Notes: a model not told the origin generated them from the letters alone. A stretch of 35,344 nucleotides of DNA from Kaistella haifensis DSM 19056 (GCF_000735695.2 NZ_JASZ02000031.1:1-35344); one strand, 5' to 3'; numbered from the stretch's first letter, positions 22,294-31,815 are shown. Numbers and translations are program-made.

Positions 22294-23136
22294 ATGAAAC
22301 CTGAAGTTTATAAAAATTTTTCGCCTTTTTTTTCTGTTAATTGTCGCGGCAATCTTCTCGATTTGTCTTCTCCGAAAATTATGGGAATTCTCAATTTAAC
22401 TCCCGATTCCTTCTCGGACGGAGGTCAATTTAATGACGAAAAATCAGCTTTGCTTAATGCTGAAAAAATGATTAATGATGGTGCTGAAATCATCGATATC
22501 GGTCCGCAATCGACGCGTCCAAATGCCCAGTTTTTATCGTCAAAAGAGGAAATTTCACGGATTGGGAAAATGATTTCTTTGATGAAAAAAGAATTTCCTA
22601 AAACTTTGATTTCTTTGGATACTTTTTATGCCGAAGTGTTGGATTTCGGTTTTAATGAAGGTATAGATCTCGTAAACGATATTTCCGGTGGAATGTTTGA
22701 TGAAAAAATGTTTGAAACTGTCGGAAAAACAGGACTTCCTTATATTTTGATGCATGTGAATCCGACTTATGAATCAATGCATGAAAAATTGATCGAGGAA
22801 GATATTATAGTTAATATTAATCGTTATTTTTCAGAGAAAATCCAGCAATTACAAAGTTTTGGGGTGAAAGATATTATTCTGGATCCAGGTTTCGGATTTG
22901 GAAAATCGGTTAAGCAACAACATCAAATGATTGATGAGATCGAGCATATTGGATTCGGAAAATTTCCTCTGTTAATAGGGATTTCACGGAAATCTTTTAT
23001 CTACAAACCTTTAGGAAAGGGACCGCTGGAAATACAGGAGGAAACGCAAAAACTTCATCTGAAAATGCTTAATAAAGGAGCGCGAATTTTTCGCGTACAT
23101 GATGTTGCCGCGACCAAGAGAACTTTAAGCGTTTAA
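22294..23136 (+). CDS. folP: Dihydropteroate synthase
   Basis: Condenses 4-aminobenzoate with the pterin diphosphate in folate synthesis; the sulfonamide target. 280 residues starting MKPEVYKNF. Signature 1, MGILNLTPDSFSDGG, signature 2, EIIDIGPQSTRP (commonly GGESTRP; here GPQSTRP), then LDTFYAEV, ILDPGFGFGKSV with the pterin-binding Asp and Lys region, LIGISRKSFI and the final FRVHDVAATKRTL with the substrate Arg/His. All TIM-barrel strands are present. The promoter box overlaps the first 21 codons of the longer frame that starts at 22231, so that extension is rejected. It is divergent from the DUF1599 operon. Confidence 0.94.
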   Translation: MKPEVYKNFSPFFSVNCRGNLLDLSSPKIMGILNLTPDSFSDGGQFNDEKSALLNAEKMINDGAEIIDIGPQSTRPNAQFLSSKEEISRIGKMISLMKKEFPKTLISLDTFYAEVLDFGFNEGIDLVNDISGGMFDEKMFETVGKTGLPYILMHVNPTYESMHEKLIEEDIIVNINRYFSEKIQQLQSFGVKDIILDPGFGFGKSVKQQHQMIDEIEHIGFGKFPLLIGISRKSFIYKPLGKGPLEIQEETQKLHLKMLNKGARIFRVHDVAATKRTLSV

Positions 23137-23142
23137 AAAAAA

Positions 23143-23379
23143 TTAATTTAACGAGGAAAGTTTTTCAGCGTATTCTTTTGCGAAAATTTCGCGATCTTCA
23201 TTGAGCTTTTCTAAGTTTTCTGGCAAAATATAATTGAAAAGCAATTGCTCTTCATCATCCAAAAAAATAAGTTCTTTTTCCTCGCCATCGATCATTTGGG
23301 CGAAAATTTCCCACATGGAAGTGTCTCTCGATTTCAAAAGTTCGAAAAATTGAGAAGCTTTAATTTGAATGATTTTCAT
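23143..23379 (-). CDS. Small conserved-looking acidic protein, unknown
   Basis: 78 residues, soluble, with IKASQFFELLKSRDTSMWEIF, then EEKELIFLDDEEQLLFNYILPENL and a Lys/Glu-rich C-terminal helix. I do not recognise the family. A perfect -7 box (23400-23407) lies 20 bp before its ATG, which supports it as a real gene with its own transcript. It is convergent with folP, whose stop is 6 bp from its own. Confidence 0.62.
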   Translation of the reverse strand: MKIIQIKASQFFELLKSRDTSMWEIFAQMIDGEEKELIFLDDEEQLLFNYILPENLEKLNEDREIFAKEYAEKLSSLN

Positions 23380-23399
23380 TTGATGATCTTTATTTTTTG

Positions 23400-23407
23400 C
23401 AAAAGTA
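23400..23407 (-). promoter_or_regulatory. -7 promoter box for the small acidic protein
   Basis: TACTTTTG on the minus strand, perfect TAnnTTTG, 20 bp before the ATG at 23379 and just after the DUF5686 stop. Confidence 0.58.
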
Positions 23408-23417
23408 ACCTTAATTC

Positions 23418-25847
23418 TTAAAATCCTAAAAAGTTAAGCTTTAATTGGATGGCAAAATTTTCTTTGAAAGAAGGGGTGGAGTAGTGACCAACTCTATAGA
23501 AAAATCCAAGATTGAAGGGCGTTCCCAGAAAGTTATTGCTTTCTAAACCAATTTCCTGGTAGAGATGATTGAGTTTTTGGAACTCAAAATGGTGTACTTC
23601 CGGATTTTTCATATCACCGGAAATTCCTCGGTAAACCAAATCGAAACTCGACGTATTTCTCCCGAATGTTTTAAAATACCACGGAATTCGATGGGTAAGA
23701 TAGTAACCAACAAACTTGTCGTTATAGTATTTTCCGCTTTCCATTGTTGCAAATCCGAGGAAAGAGGTAAGGTTGAAGTTGAAACTGTTTTTTCCATTTC
23801 CAAGCCCGTTCATCGTGAAATGATGCCAAATTGGAGTTTCACCTGAAACCAAGCCTCCGTACACGCGAATGCCCGTCACGCCGGCTTTTGTCTTGAAATT
23901 ATGTTGAGCCAAAACGTCGAATTTGCTGTAATTCAAATCTCCACCAAGGGTTTTCAAACCTTGCTCAAAATTCAAATAAAATTCAGGAAAATTCTGCTCA
24001 TAAGTGAATTTTCCGGAAGGAGTCATGATATTTTTTGAATTTGGTGCGTATTTGAAAGTAATTTGTCCGGCAAAATTGTCGAAACGTTGTCCTCGATTCA
24101 TGAAATCATAATTAAAAGTAGCTTCTTCTTTGTCTTTTTTTGCGGAAATTTTCATGGTTAATGCATTGCTAAGATCATTTTCGAACGATAATTTAAAGCC
24201 TTCGAAATGATAGAATCTATCATTTTTAAGATCAATTCCGGAATTCATAATTTTCATTTTGAAATTCCACAAATTTTCATTGAAACGTCCTGCCGTCATT
24301 ACATCTTTGTAATATTCAGCGCGGAAAAATGAGTTCTTTTCCAGCGTGGTTTTTATATCAATTCCTGCTCCGTACTTCCAGTTTCCGTCTTTAAAACCAT
24401 AAGCGATATAAGCGTCCGGCGAAATGTATTGGTTGAATCGCTCGTTGAGTTTTGTAGCAACTCCCAGCCGAATACCTTCGTATTGGTTATATTTTATGAT
24501 TTGAGAAGCATCAAAATCGAATTTTCCCACTCTTATTTTTCCTTTGATAAGTCCGGTAAATGCATTGATTTTCTGATCGAGTTTGTATTTTTTTCCAACG
24601 CTGTCGATTTTTTCGTAGGTCATTTTTTCTCTTGCCGTTAAAGAATCTGTTCGGAATTGGTTGATAATACTTCCGTCGGAATTTTTCACCGACATGGTGT
24701 AACCAGAGAAATCTTTTTTATTTTCGTCAATCGGGGTTTTGAAATCGAAATAATCAGCGACTACAAAAACGTAATTACCGAATTTTTTCTTATTTTTTTC
24801 CTTTTCCTTATCATCTGATTTTTGAGTCTCAAAAGCCGTGGCGCCCATTCTTACTTTATAATTTTCCTTGCTCAGAAACCATTTGTTGTTAATGGGTTTC
24901 CAGATGCTTGTGATGCTTCCATCGCTTTTTTTCTTGCTGTTGCTTTCGATTTTTTTTAAGCCGTATGTTTCTGCATCAACATAAAGATAACCATTGAATT
25001 TTCTTTTATTGGGAGCTTGCTTGTAATTCACCTGACGAAAGCGGATCACATAATTTTTTCTTCCTTCAATGTCAATGGAATCGGTGAGGAAAAAGCGGTA
25101 AAGGGAACGGTTTTCTTCACGGATTTCGCGCGGAATGCGATTTCTGTTGGAGCGCAATGTCATCATTTCGTAGATCGGTTGTTTCAATCCGGAAACACGG
25201 TTGTCGAGAACATTGATTTTTTCGCCATATTTCTTTGAAAAAAGATATTCAGATGCTTTTTCCCAAAGGAAAAGTTTGCTGGAAGTTATTAGTTTCATCA
25301 CATTCACACTTTCTATGGAATCTTTTTTTCTTTCGTGCGTCTGAATTTGCACCGGAAGTTTCTTCAAAGAATCTAATCTTTTTTCGAGATAATTATTGTA
25401 ATGTTTAATACTGTCTTCATCAATATCTAAAGAGATTTTTTCATAAGATTTAAAAGAGTAGGAGTCTAAACTGTTTGGCGAATTTTTTTCGTAATTATCA
25501 TTTACTTTTTGTAAAATTTCAAGTGCCAAAGGATCGCTTTTGTCATTGATAATTACGGTTTCAATCGATTGTGTTTTTGGATCAACTTTGGTGAGCGCAA
25601 TTTCCATTACTTTGTCAACCACTACATCATCTTCATGATATCCGGCAGCTTTCACGGTTACTTTTTTACATTTACTTCGAAAATTCAGTTTCCCAAGAGC
25701 ATTGGTTTCTCCTAGGATTTTATTGTTGCATAACACCCTTGCATTTTGGATGGGTTTCCCTTCACCAGCTTGCAAAACAGAGATTTGTGATTGCCCGAAA
25801 ATATTCAGAAAAACCAATAAAAAAAGCAATGTTGACAATTTATTCAT
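23418..25847 (-). CDS. DUF5686 family outer-membrane protein
   Basis: 809 residues. A signal peptide (MNKLSTLLFLLVFLNIFGQ) is followed by a carboxypeptidase-regulatory-like domain (about 20-95, ISVLQAGEGKPIQNARVLCN...GETNALGKLNF). The middle region is rich in Lys/Asp (NDKSDPLALEIL...SYKSYEKISLDI type) and the C-terminal half is strand-rich, ending LKLNFLGF with the terminal Phe seen on outer-membrane barrels. The layout is the DUF5686 family of Bacteroidota, probably an outer-membrane beta-barrel with a periplasmic domain; function is unknown. A perfect -7 box 5 bp upstream sets the start; the longer frame to 25946 is rejected. It is downstream of recG on the same strand but separately promoted. 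Confidence 0.85.
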   Translation of the reverse strand: MNKLSTLLFLLVFLNIFGQSQISVLQAGEGKPIQNARVLCNNKILGETNALGKLNFRSKCKKVTVKAAGYHEDDVVVDKVMEIALTKVDPKTQSIETVIINDKSDPLALEILQKVNDNYEKNSPNSLDSYSFKSYEKISLDIDEDSIKHYNNYLEKRLDSLKKLPVQIQTHERKKDSIESVNVMKLITSSKLFLWEKASEYLFSKKYGEKINVLDNRVSGLKQPIYEMMTLRSNRNRIPREIREENRSLYRFFLTDSIDIEGRKNYVIRFRQVNYKQAPNKRKFNGYLYVDAETYGLKKIESNSKKKSDGSITSIWKPINNKWFLSKENYKVRMGATAFETQKSDDKEKEKNKKKFGNYVFVVADYFDFKTPIDENKKDFSGYTMSVKNSDGSIINQFRTDSLTAREKMTYEKIDSVGKKYKLDQKINAFTGLIKGKIRVGKFDFDASQIIKYNQYEGIRLGVATKLNERFNQYISPDAYIAYGFKDGNWKYGAGIDIKTTLEKNSFFRAEYYKDVMTAGRFNENLWNFKMKIMNSGIDLKNDRFYHFEGFKLSFENDLSNALTMKISAKKDKEEATFNYDFMNRGQRFDNFAGQITFKYAPNSKNIMTPSGKFTYEQNFPEFYLNFEQGLKTLGGDLNYSKFDVLAQHNFKTKAGVTGIRVYGGLVSGETPIWHHFTMNGLGNGKNSFNFNLTSFLGFATMESGKYYNDKFVGYYLTHRIPWYFKTFGRNTSSFDLVYRGISGDMKNPEVHHFEFQKLNHLYQEIGLESNNFLGTPFNLGFFYRVGHYSTPSFKENFAIQLKLNFLGF

Positions 25848-25852
25848 AGAAA

Positions 25853-25860
25853 CAAAAGTA
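25853..25860 (-). promoter_or_regulatory. -7 promoter box for the DUF5686 gene
   Basis: TACTTTTG on the minus strand, perfect TAnnTTTG, ends 5 bp before the start codon at 25847; the mRNA is probably leaderless. Confidence 0.62.
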
Positions 25861-25927
25861 TTTAAATTATCCGAATGAAATCGTTTTTTGAATGTTTTAA
25901 TAGCGCTGAGTCGGTTATTTCTTATGA

Positions 25928-28024
25928 TTAGGAAATCCGGCTCCATTTATTTTTTCCTTTATAGAGTTTTATATAGTAATTTCTCATGTCCAAATTTTCC
26001 GGTTTGGTCAGTTGTGGATCGGTTGTAAGCAATTGTTCTACAGCAGTTTTTGCTGTTTTAATGATTTTACCGTCAGCTACCAAATCCAGTTTTTTAAAAT
26101 CTACCACGCCACTTTGCTGTGTTCCCAAGATATCGCCCGGACCACGGAGTTGCATATCAACTTCCGAAATTTTGAATCCATCGTTGGTTTCGGTCATTGT
26201 TTTGATCCGTGTTCGGCTTTCTTTGCTGAGTTTATCAGAAGTCATCAGGATACAGTAGCTTTGCTCTGCACCACGACCAACTCTGCCACGTAACTGGTGA
26301 AGTTGGGACAAACCGAACCTTTCTGCACTTTCTATCACCATTACTGAGGCGTTCGGAACGTTTACGCCAACTTCAATTACGGTGGTTGCTACCATGATTT
26401 CAGCTTTTCCGGACGCGAAATATTGCATCGCGGCATCTTTTTCTGCCGGTTTCATTCGTCCATGGAGCATGGTCACATTTTTTCCTTCAAAAAAAGTGGT
26501 AATATGATCAAAATTTTCCATGAGATTCTTGTAATCCAAAGTTTCGGATTCTTCAATTAATGGATAAACGAAATAAATTTGCCGGCCTTTTTCGATTTCA
26601 TCCTTGGCAAATCTGAAGACGGAAAGTCGATCTTGTTCCCTTCTGTGAGCAGTGATGATGGGTTTTCTACCGACAGGCATTTCATCGATTACCGATACAT
26701 CCAAATCGCTGTAAAAACTCATCGCCAAGGTTCGCGGAATCGGTGTTGCAGTCATTACCAAAATATGTGGAGGAATTTTATTTTTTGCCCAAAGTTTCGC
26801 TCGTTGCGCCACTCCAAAACGATGTTGCTCATCGATAATCGCAAGTCCGAGGTTTTTGAACTGCACAATATCTTCCAAAACAGCATGTGTTCCTACCAAA
26901 ATTGCAAGTTCACCGCTGAGTAACTCTTCATGAATTATTTTTCTTTCGGAAGTTTTTGTGGAACCGGTTAGGAGGCGAACTTTGATATCCGTGTCCTTTA
27001 ATAATTCGTGAATCGAATTGAAATGTTGTTGAGCCAGAATTTCTGTGGGAGCCATCATACAGCTCTGAAAGCCATTGTCCATCGCAATCAACATGGTGAG
27101 TAATGCGACCATCGTTTTCCCCGAACCTACATCTCCTTGCAGCAACCTGTTCATCTGGATTGGCTTTTTCATATCCGTTCGGATTTCCTTTAAAACCCGT
27201 TTTTGTGCGTTGGTAAGCTCGAAAGGAAGTGCATTTTCATAAAAATTATTGAAATTTTCACCAATTTTAGGGAAAGGATTCCCAATTACTGAAGTTTTTT
27301 GATGTAGTTTTTTCAAACCGTAACCCAACTGAAAGAAAAATGCTTCTTCAAACTTAATTCTTCGGTTGGCATGCTCAAAATGATAGAAATCCTTTGGAAA
27401 ATGAATATGGTAAAATGCAGGAATTCTTCCGATTAGTTTTAAATTTTTCATTAAATCTTCGGGCAAATTTTCTTGCATCAATAATGGTAAACTTTGGGTA
27501 ATTTCTGATAGGATATTTTGAAAGAACTTATTATTAATCCCTCTTTTCGATAGTTTTTCACTTCCTGAATAAATCGGAAGAAGTGAACCGTAAAGCGCTT
27601 TTTTTTCGTCAACTTCTATCTCCGGATGCGGCATCGAATAATTGCCATTGAAAAGATTTACTTTCCCAAAAATAAAGATTTCGCGGTTCAGTGGAATTTG
27701 TTCTTTCATCCAGTTTGAATATCGAAACCATACCAGTTCCAAGGTTCCGGTTTCGTCGCGGAATTTTGCGGAAAGCCGTTTTTGTCCTTTACCATAACCG
27801 ATTTCCTGTAAATCAGTAATTTTTCCTTTAAATTGAATTTCGGTTTCGGGCTCTTGCTTTAAATCTCCGATTTGGTAAATTTTACTTTTATCGATGTAAC
27901 GCAAAGGATAAAAAGTAAGAAAATCTTCAACTGTCGTAATTCCCAAAACATTCCGAATGAATTTGGCGCGTTCCGGACCGATTCCTTTGATGAATTCTAT
28001 GGGAGTTTCTAAGTCGATTTTTAT
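25928..28024 (-). CDS. recG: ATP-dependent DNA helicase RecG, apparently non-AUG start
   Basis: Reverses stalled replication forks and branch-migrates Holliday junctions. Helicase motifs are clear: QGDVGSGKTMVALL (Walker A), IIDEQHRFGVAQR (DEQH box), TATPIPRTLAM, STTVIEVGVNVP-like VATTVIEVGVNVPNAS and QLHQLRGRVGRG. The first usual start codon is TTG at 27946, giving 672 residues, but the conserved N-terminal segment TPIEFIKGIGPERAKFIRNVLG lies in the same frame upstream of it, with no ATG, GTG or TTG. A TATCTTAA box at 28029-28036 lies 4 bp before an in-frame ATA at 28024; starting there gives 698 residues, about the usual length for this lineage. A start at ATC 28018 is also possible. Confidence 0.9.
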   Translation of the reverse strand: MKIDLETPIEFIKGIGPERAKFIRNVLGITTVEDFLTFYPLRYIDKSKIYQIGDLKQEPETEIQFKGKITDLQEIGYGKGQKRLSAKFRDETGTLELVWFRYSNWMKEQIPLNREIFIFGKVNLFNGNYSMPHPEIEVDEKKALYGSLLPIYSGSEKLSKRGINNKFFQNILSEITQSLPLLMQENLPEDLMKNLKLIGRIPAFYHIHFPKDFYHFEHANRRIKFEEAFFFQLGYGLKKLHQKTSVIGNPFPKIGENFNNFYENALPFELTNAQKRVLKEIRTDMKKPIQMNRLLQGDVGSGKTMVALLTMLIAMDNGFQSCMMAPTEILAQQHFNSIHELLKDTDIKVRLLTGSTKTSERKIIHEELLSGELAILVGTHAVLEDIVQFKNLGLAIIDEQHRFGVAQRAKLWAKNKIPPHILVMTATPIPRTLAMSFYSDLDVSVIDEMPVGRKPIITAHRREQDRLSVFRFAKDEIEKGRQIYFVYPLIEESETLDYKNLMENFDHITTFFEGKNVTMLHGRMKPAEKDAAMQYFASGKAEIMVATTVIEVGVNVPNASVMVIESAERFGLSQLHQLRGRVGRGAEQSYCILMTSDKLSKESRTRIKTMTETNDGFKISEVDMQLRGPGDILGTQQSGVVDFKKLDLVADGKIIKTAKTAVEQLLTTDPQLTKPENLDMRNYYIKLYKGKNKWSRIS

Positions 28025-28028
28025 TGAA

Positions 28029-28036
28029 TTAAGATA
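28029..28036 (-). promoter_or_regulatory. Candidate -7 box for recG
   Basis: TATCTTAA on the minus strand matches six of eight consensus positions and lies 4 bp before the proposed ATA start of recG, after the terminator of the thioredoxin-like gene. Confidence 0.4.
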
Positions 28037-28050
28037 AAGGCGAATTTCGG

Positions 28051-28089
28051 TAAAATAAAAAAGACTTCCAAAAATTAATTTGAAAGTCT
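28051..28089 (-). terminator. Terminator between the thioredoxin-like gene and recG
   Basis: Minus-strand stem AGACTTTCAAA/TTTGGAAGTCT (one G-U pair), 6-nt loop, then a T-rich tail. It ends the thioredoxin-like transcript before recG. Confidence 0.82.
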
Positions 28090-28118
28090 AGGTTTTTAAA
28101 GGAAAAATAATTATTCTG

Positions 28119-28652
28119 TTAATCTTTAATAGTAGATTTAAATTTTTTCTGATAATTTTCCCATTGTTCTCGAGTATTGATTTTTTTATATTGATCTTCT
28201 GCAATGAATGGGATGTAAGGTTCCATTTCTTTTGCCGTAAGTGCGCCCTGCAAAATGGTAATTGGCATGCTTTGCTCATCCAAGAAAATAGTCGTAGGAA
28301 TGGTAGTTACATTCATGAATTTAGCGAAATCGTGCAACGAATTTTTGCCTTTATGATCGACTTGATTACTGTTTGAGAATGTTCTTCCGAAAAGTGTGAT
28401 GTTTTCTTTGCTTTCGGCATTAAACTTTACCGGATAGTAATTTTCATTCAAATATTTCGCGATAATCGGATGGTTGAAGGTGTTTTTCGCCATTATTTTG
28501 CATGGTTCGCAACTATCAATAAAGAAATCAATCAATATTTTTCTTGGTTGATTTCGTTGAGCTTCTATTGCCTGTTCCAAATTCATCCATTTCACTTGTG
28601 AATAAGACGAAGATGCGATTAACAGAAAAAGTATGTAGGTGATTTTTTTCAT
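28119..28652 (-). CDS. Exported thioredoxin-family protein
   Basis: 177 residues with a signal peptide (MKKITYILFLLIASSSYSQ). The mature part has a thioredoxin fold: ILIDFFIDSCEPCKIMAKNTF with the active-site CEPC (about 53-56), then NVTTIPTTIFLDE with the cis-Pro. The layout (helix insertion with the FN...YLNENYYPVKFNAE segment) recalls the DUF255/thioredoxin_7-like periplasmic proteins of Bacteroidota, which probably reduce or shuffle disulfides outside the cytosol. Substrate unknown. It is monocistronic, with a terminator downstream and a near-consensus box (CATTTTTG) upstream. Confidence 0.83.
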   Translation of the reverse strand: MKKITYILFLLIASSSYSQVKWMNLEQAIEAQRNQPRKILIDFFIDSCEPCKIMAKNTFNHPIIAKYLNENYYPVKFNAESKENITLFGRTFSNSNQVDHKGKNSLHDFAKFMNVTTIPTTIFLDEQSMPITILQGALTAKEMEPYIPFIAEDQYKKINTREQWENYQKKFKSTIKD

Positions 28653-28689
28653 CGAGAGTTGGATAGCAAAAATGGATTTTAGTTAAATA

Positions 28690-30201
28690 TTATCTTACAT
28701 CTTGCATTAATTTTTTCACATAAGGTGAAATAATAATGAGTACGACGCCGGCGATAAGGGCATAAATTCCCAATTGTTTATAACCTTCGGTGTAGGTTAA
28801 AAATTTATCTAAATTGGAAGCGTTTTCGTCTGCTGTCGCCATATTTGCTCCGATAATCCCTGCTACATATTGCCCGTAAGCAGAAGCCAGAAACCACATT
28901 CCCATCATCATTCCCTGAAGTTTTTCGGTGGAAAGTTTGGTCATAATTGAAAGCCCAATCGGTGAAAGACAAAGCTCACCAAAAGTGATGACTAATAATG
29001 CGATGGTGAAAATTTTAAGAGAGGTAATACCTTGTAAATCAGCGAATAATCTGGTAGCAAACAATACGTAGTATCCTAAACCAAGGAAAATAAATCCTAA
29101 GCCGAATTTAATGATGGTATTCGGTTCCAGTTTTCTTTTGCTCAACCAAATCCAGAATAAACCTACCAATGGTGCTAAAAATATGATGAAAAACGCTCCG
29201 CCGGAATTATTAACACCATTGGGATCTAAACCAAGCAAATCTTTATTGAGATGATTAGCCGCGAAAATACTTAGCGAACCGCCCGATTGCTCATAAATTC
29301 CCCAAAAAATAATAGAAAAAATGATGAAAACTAAAGCCGCCCAAAGTTTTTTTCTTTCAGCAGAAGTCACCTTTGTCATTTCATAAAATAGATAAAGCAA
29401 TGTTGCCGGACCTACGATATACATGAATAAATCGGTGTATTGCGGAACGGAAACTATTTTCATGATGAGAGGAACGAAGATTAATGATAAAATGTAAACA
29501 CCATATTCTTTCCATTTTTCTAACGCCACGGCAGAACCATCAGCCAAAATTTTCATTGGCGGTAAACCAATTGGTCCTAATCTTCTTTGGGCAAAAACAA
29601 AATTAATTAAACTAACTACCATTACAATTGCGGCCAAACCGAAAGCGACATTCCATCTTTTATCTTCAGGAATCATGGAAGAAAGCATTTCGCCTTTCCC
29701 GATAGCAATACATAAATAGCCACCGAGAAGTGCGCCAAGATTAATTCCGGCGTAAAAAAGCGAGAATCCCGCATCTCTTCTGGAATCATTGGATTTATAA
29801 AGTTTTCCCACCATGGTGGAAATATTTGGCTTAAAGAAACCGGTTCCAACGACAGTAAATGCAATTCCCAAAAAGAAAAACTGATGTGGTTCGAAGGCCA
29901 GAATCAAGCTTCCGACAATCATCAACAATCCACCCCAGAAGAGTGATTTTCTGAACCCCAAAATTTTATCGGCGAAAATTCCACCGACAAAAGTAAATGC
30001 ATAAACAAACGCTTGTGTAGCTCCATACTGCAGATTGGCTTGCTGATCTCCAAAATTTAATTGAGAAATCATAAAGAAAACAAGCATTCCGCGCATTCCG
30101 TAGAAGCAGAAACGTTCCCACATCTCCGAGAAAAAAAGTGACCAGATTTGCTTTGGATATTTTCCTTTGAAATCCTGAATTTGTTCTAACGTAAGATTCA
30201 T
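28690..30201 (-). CDS. POT-family peptide/proton symporter (copy 1)
   Basis: Major-facilitator POT (PTR2) transporter, about 503 residues, inner membrane, importing di- and tripeptides with protons. The ExxER motif is present in the first helix (SEMWERFCFYGMRG), the PTR2 signature as FFKPNISTMVGKLY and AGFSLFYAGINLGALLGGYL, and the late conserved GELCLSPIGLSIMTKL. Many hydrophobic helices fill the chain. Start MNLTLEQIQ is chosen over an upstream ATG at 30237 that would run into the upstream terminator. It is the third of three consecutive POT genes in transcription order and the most divergent: YGMRGMLVFF and the NSGGAFFIIFLAP segment differ from the other two. Confidence 0.92.
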   Translation of the reverse strand: MNLTLEQIQDFKGKYPKQIWSLFFSEMWERFCFYGMRGMLVFFMISQLNFGDQQANLQYGATQAFVYAFTFVGGIFADKILGFRKSLFWGGLLMIVGSLILAFEPHQFFFLGIAFTVVGTGFFKPNISTMVGKLYKSNDSRRDAGFSLFYAGINLGALLGGYLCIAIGKGEMLSSMIPEDKRWNVAFGLAAIVMVVSLINFVFAQRRLGPIGLPPMKILADGSAVALEKWKEYGVYILSLIFVPLIMKIVSVPQYTDLFMYIVGPATLLYLFYEMTKVTSAERKKLWAALVFIIFSIIFWGIYEQSGGSLSIFAANHLNKDLLGLDPNGVNNSGGAFFIIFLAPLVGLFWIWLSKRKLEPNTIIKFGLGFIFLGLGYYVLFATRLFADLQGITSLKIFTIALLVITFGELCLSPIGLSIMTKLSTEKLQGMMMGMWFLASAYGQYVAGIIGANMATADENASNLDKFLTYTEGYKQLGIYALIAGVVLIIISPYVKKLMQDVR

Positions 30202-30224
30202 TTTAGAATAATTTTCAACGAAAA

Positions 30225-30254
30225 TAGAAAAAACCACCGAATAATCGGTGGTTT
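30225..30254 (-). terminator. Terminator of POT copy 2
   Basis: Minus-strand stem AAACCACCGA/TCGGTGGTTT with a 4-nt loop (30231-30240, 30245-30254) followed by a T-rich run. It separates copy 2 from copy 1. Confidence 0.85.
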
Positions 30255-30276
30255 AGTATAATTAAATGCGATTGGA

Positions 30277-31782
30277 TTAGTTTACTCCGTGCATTTTTTT
30301 CTCTAACCAACGGCTCATTGCAAACAAAATTAAAGCTGCAGCACCACACATCACAATAAATACAAGGAAGAAATCGAAAAGGTTAGTGATTTCAAATCCT
30401 AAGAAATGAGTGACTTTCGCACCCTGACCCTCTTCACCACTTCCCGGAATTAATGCTGATAAAGTTCCTGCAAATTTGTTTGCAGCAGCATTAGCCAAGA
30501 ACCATGTTCCCATCAAAAGAGAAGAGAAACGCAGTGGTGAAAGTTTTGACACCATTGAAAGTCCGATTGGTGAAAGGCAAAGTTCACCCATTGTGTGAAT
30601 TACATATAATGCGATTAGCCAGAACATAGAAACTTTGTCCATCATTCCCAAACCATAAACGGCAAATGCAATAACTACGTATCCTAAAGAAACCAATGCT
30701 AAACCAATCGCCATTTTCTTTGGCGAAGATGGCTCCATACCACGGTTACCAAGACGCAACCAAATTGAAGAGAACAATGGTGCAAGTACAATAATTGCCA
30801 GTGGGTTTACTGACTGGAAGTAACTGGCAGGCATTTCCCAGCCGAAAATCGTTCTGTCGGTCTGTCTGTCAGCAAAAATTGTCAGTGAAGCCCCGGCCTG
30901 CTCAAATGCGCCCCAGAAGAAAATTACAAAAAATGCCAAAATGAAGATGACCATAATTCTCTCGCGTTCTTCTTTGGTCAAAGATTTATCTGTAAGAACA
31001 ATCAGCGGCATCACGATCATCGCACCATAAATAAGATAGCCAATAATATCCCAATCGCTTTGGAACATGGTTTTAAAATTCATTAAGAAGAAAATAACTG
31101 CTATTGAACCTAACACCATTGCAACCTGCGCGATACCAAATTTGTTGGTTGGCATCCCGATTGGCTTATTATCGTGATCCACCAACAGTTTATTTTTTTG
31201 AAGCATAAAAGTAATTAACCCGATTACCATACCAATACCAGCCGCCAGGAAACCCCATTTAAAATCAATTTTTTCAGCCAGCGTACCGGAAATAAGCGGT
31301 GCAAAGAAAGCTCCCAGGTTGATCCCCATGTAGAAAATGGTAAATGCAGAATCTACCCTGCGGTCACCTTTCGGATAAAGCTGGCCCACCATCGTTGAAA
31401 TGTTTGGTTTGAAAAATCCGTTTCCAATGATTAACATGGTAAGACCAATCCACATCAGCGTAATTGCTGAACTGCCTGAAGTGGAAGCACTGAAAAACAT
31501 TACAATCTGTCCAAGTGCCATAAGTACACCCCCAATTTCTATACTTCGTCTGTTGCCCAGAAAACGGTCTGCAAGATAACCACCCAGAAGCGGCGTAAGA
31601 TATACCAAACCGGTATAACTTCCGTAGATTTGTGAAGCTTCTGCATCATCCATTAAAAGCATTTTCGTCATGTATAAAACGAAAATTGCACGCATACCGT
31701 AATAAGAGAAACGTTCCCACATTTCTGTCATAAACAAAAGATAGAGTCCTTTCGGGTGCCCTTTTTGCTCTGCTGTGTCCAT
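30277..31782 (-). CDS. POT-family peptide/proton symporter (copy 2)
   Basis: 501 residues, inner-membrane POT transporter. ExxER motif: TEMWERFSYYGMRAIF (15-30); PTR2 signatures: NGFFKPNISTMVGQLYP and FTIFYMGINLGAFFAPLISG; later FWGAFEQAGASLTIFADRQTD and FQSVNPLAIIVLAPL, then GELCLSPIGLSMVSKLSP. It is the most canonical of the three. A perfect -7 box 33 bp upstream and a terminator on each side make it a separate transcript. Similarity to copies 1 and 3 over the whole length indicates tandem duplication, old enough for divergence. Confidence 0.94.
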   Translation of the reverse strand: MDTAEQKGHPKGLYLLFMTEMWERFSYYGMRAIFVLYMTKMLLMDDAEASQIYGSYTGLVYLTPLLGGYLADRFLGNRRSIEIGGVLMALGQIVMFFSASTSGSSAITLMWIGLTMLIIGNGFFKPNISTMVGQLYPKGDRRVDSAFTIFYMGINLGAFFAPLISGTLAEKIDFKWGFLAAGIGMVIGLITFMLQKNKLLVDHDNKPIGMPTNKFGIAQVAMVLGSIAVIFFLMNFKTMFQSDWDIIGYLIYGAMIVMPLIVLTDKSLTKEERERIMVIFILAFFVIFFWGAFEQAGASLTIFADRQTDRTIFGWEMPASYFQSVNPLAIIVLAPLFSSIWLRLGNRGMEPSSPKKMAIGLALVSLGYVVIAFAVYGLGMMDKVSMFWLIALYVIHTMGELCLSPIGLSMVSKLSPLRFSSLLMGTWFLANAAANKFAGTLSALIPGSGEEGQGAKVTHFLGFEITNLFDFFLVFIVMCGAAALILFAMSRWLEKKMHGVN

Positions 31783-31815
31783 ATTTTTTTTTATTTGTTA
31801 ATAATTGTTAAGGAG

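Noticed and set aside
25928-27946. RecG starting at TTG 27946
   Set aside because: It would remove conserved N-terminal residues that are present in frame just upstream; kept only as a fallback.
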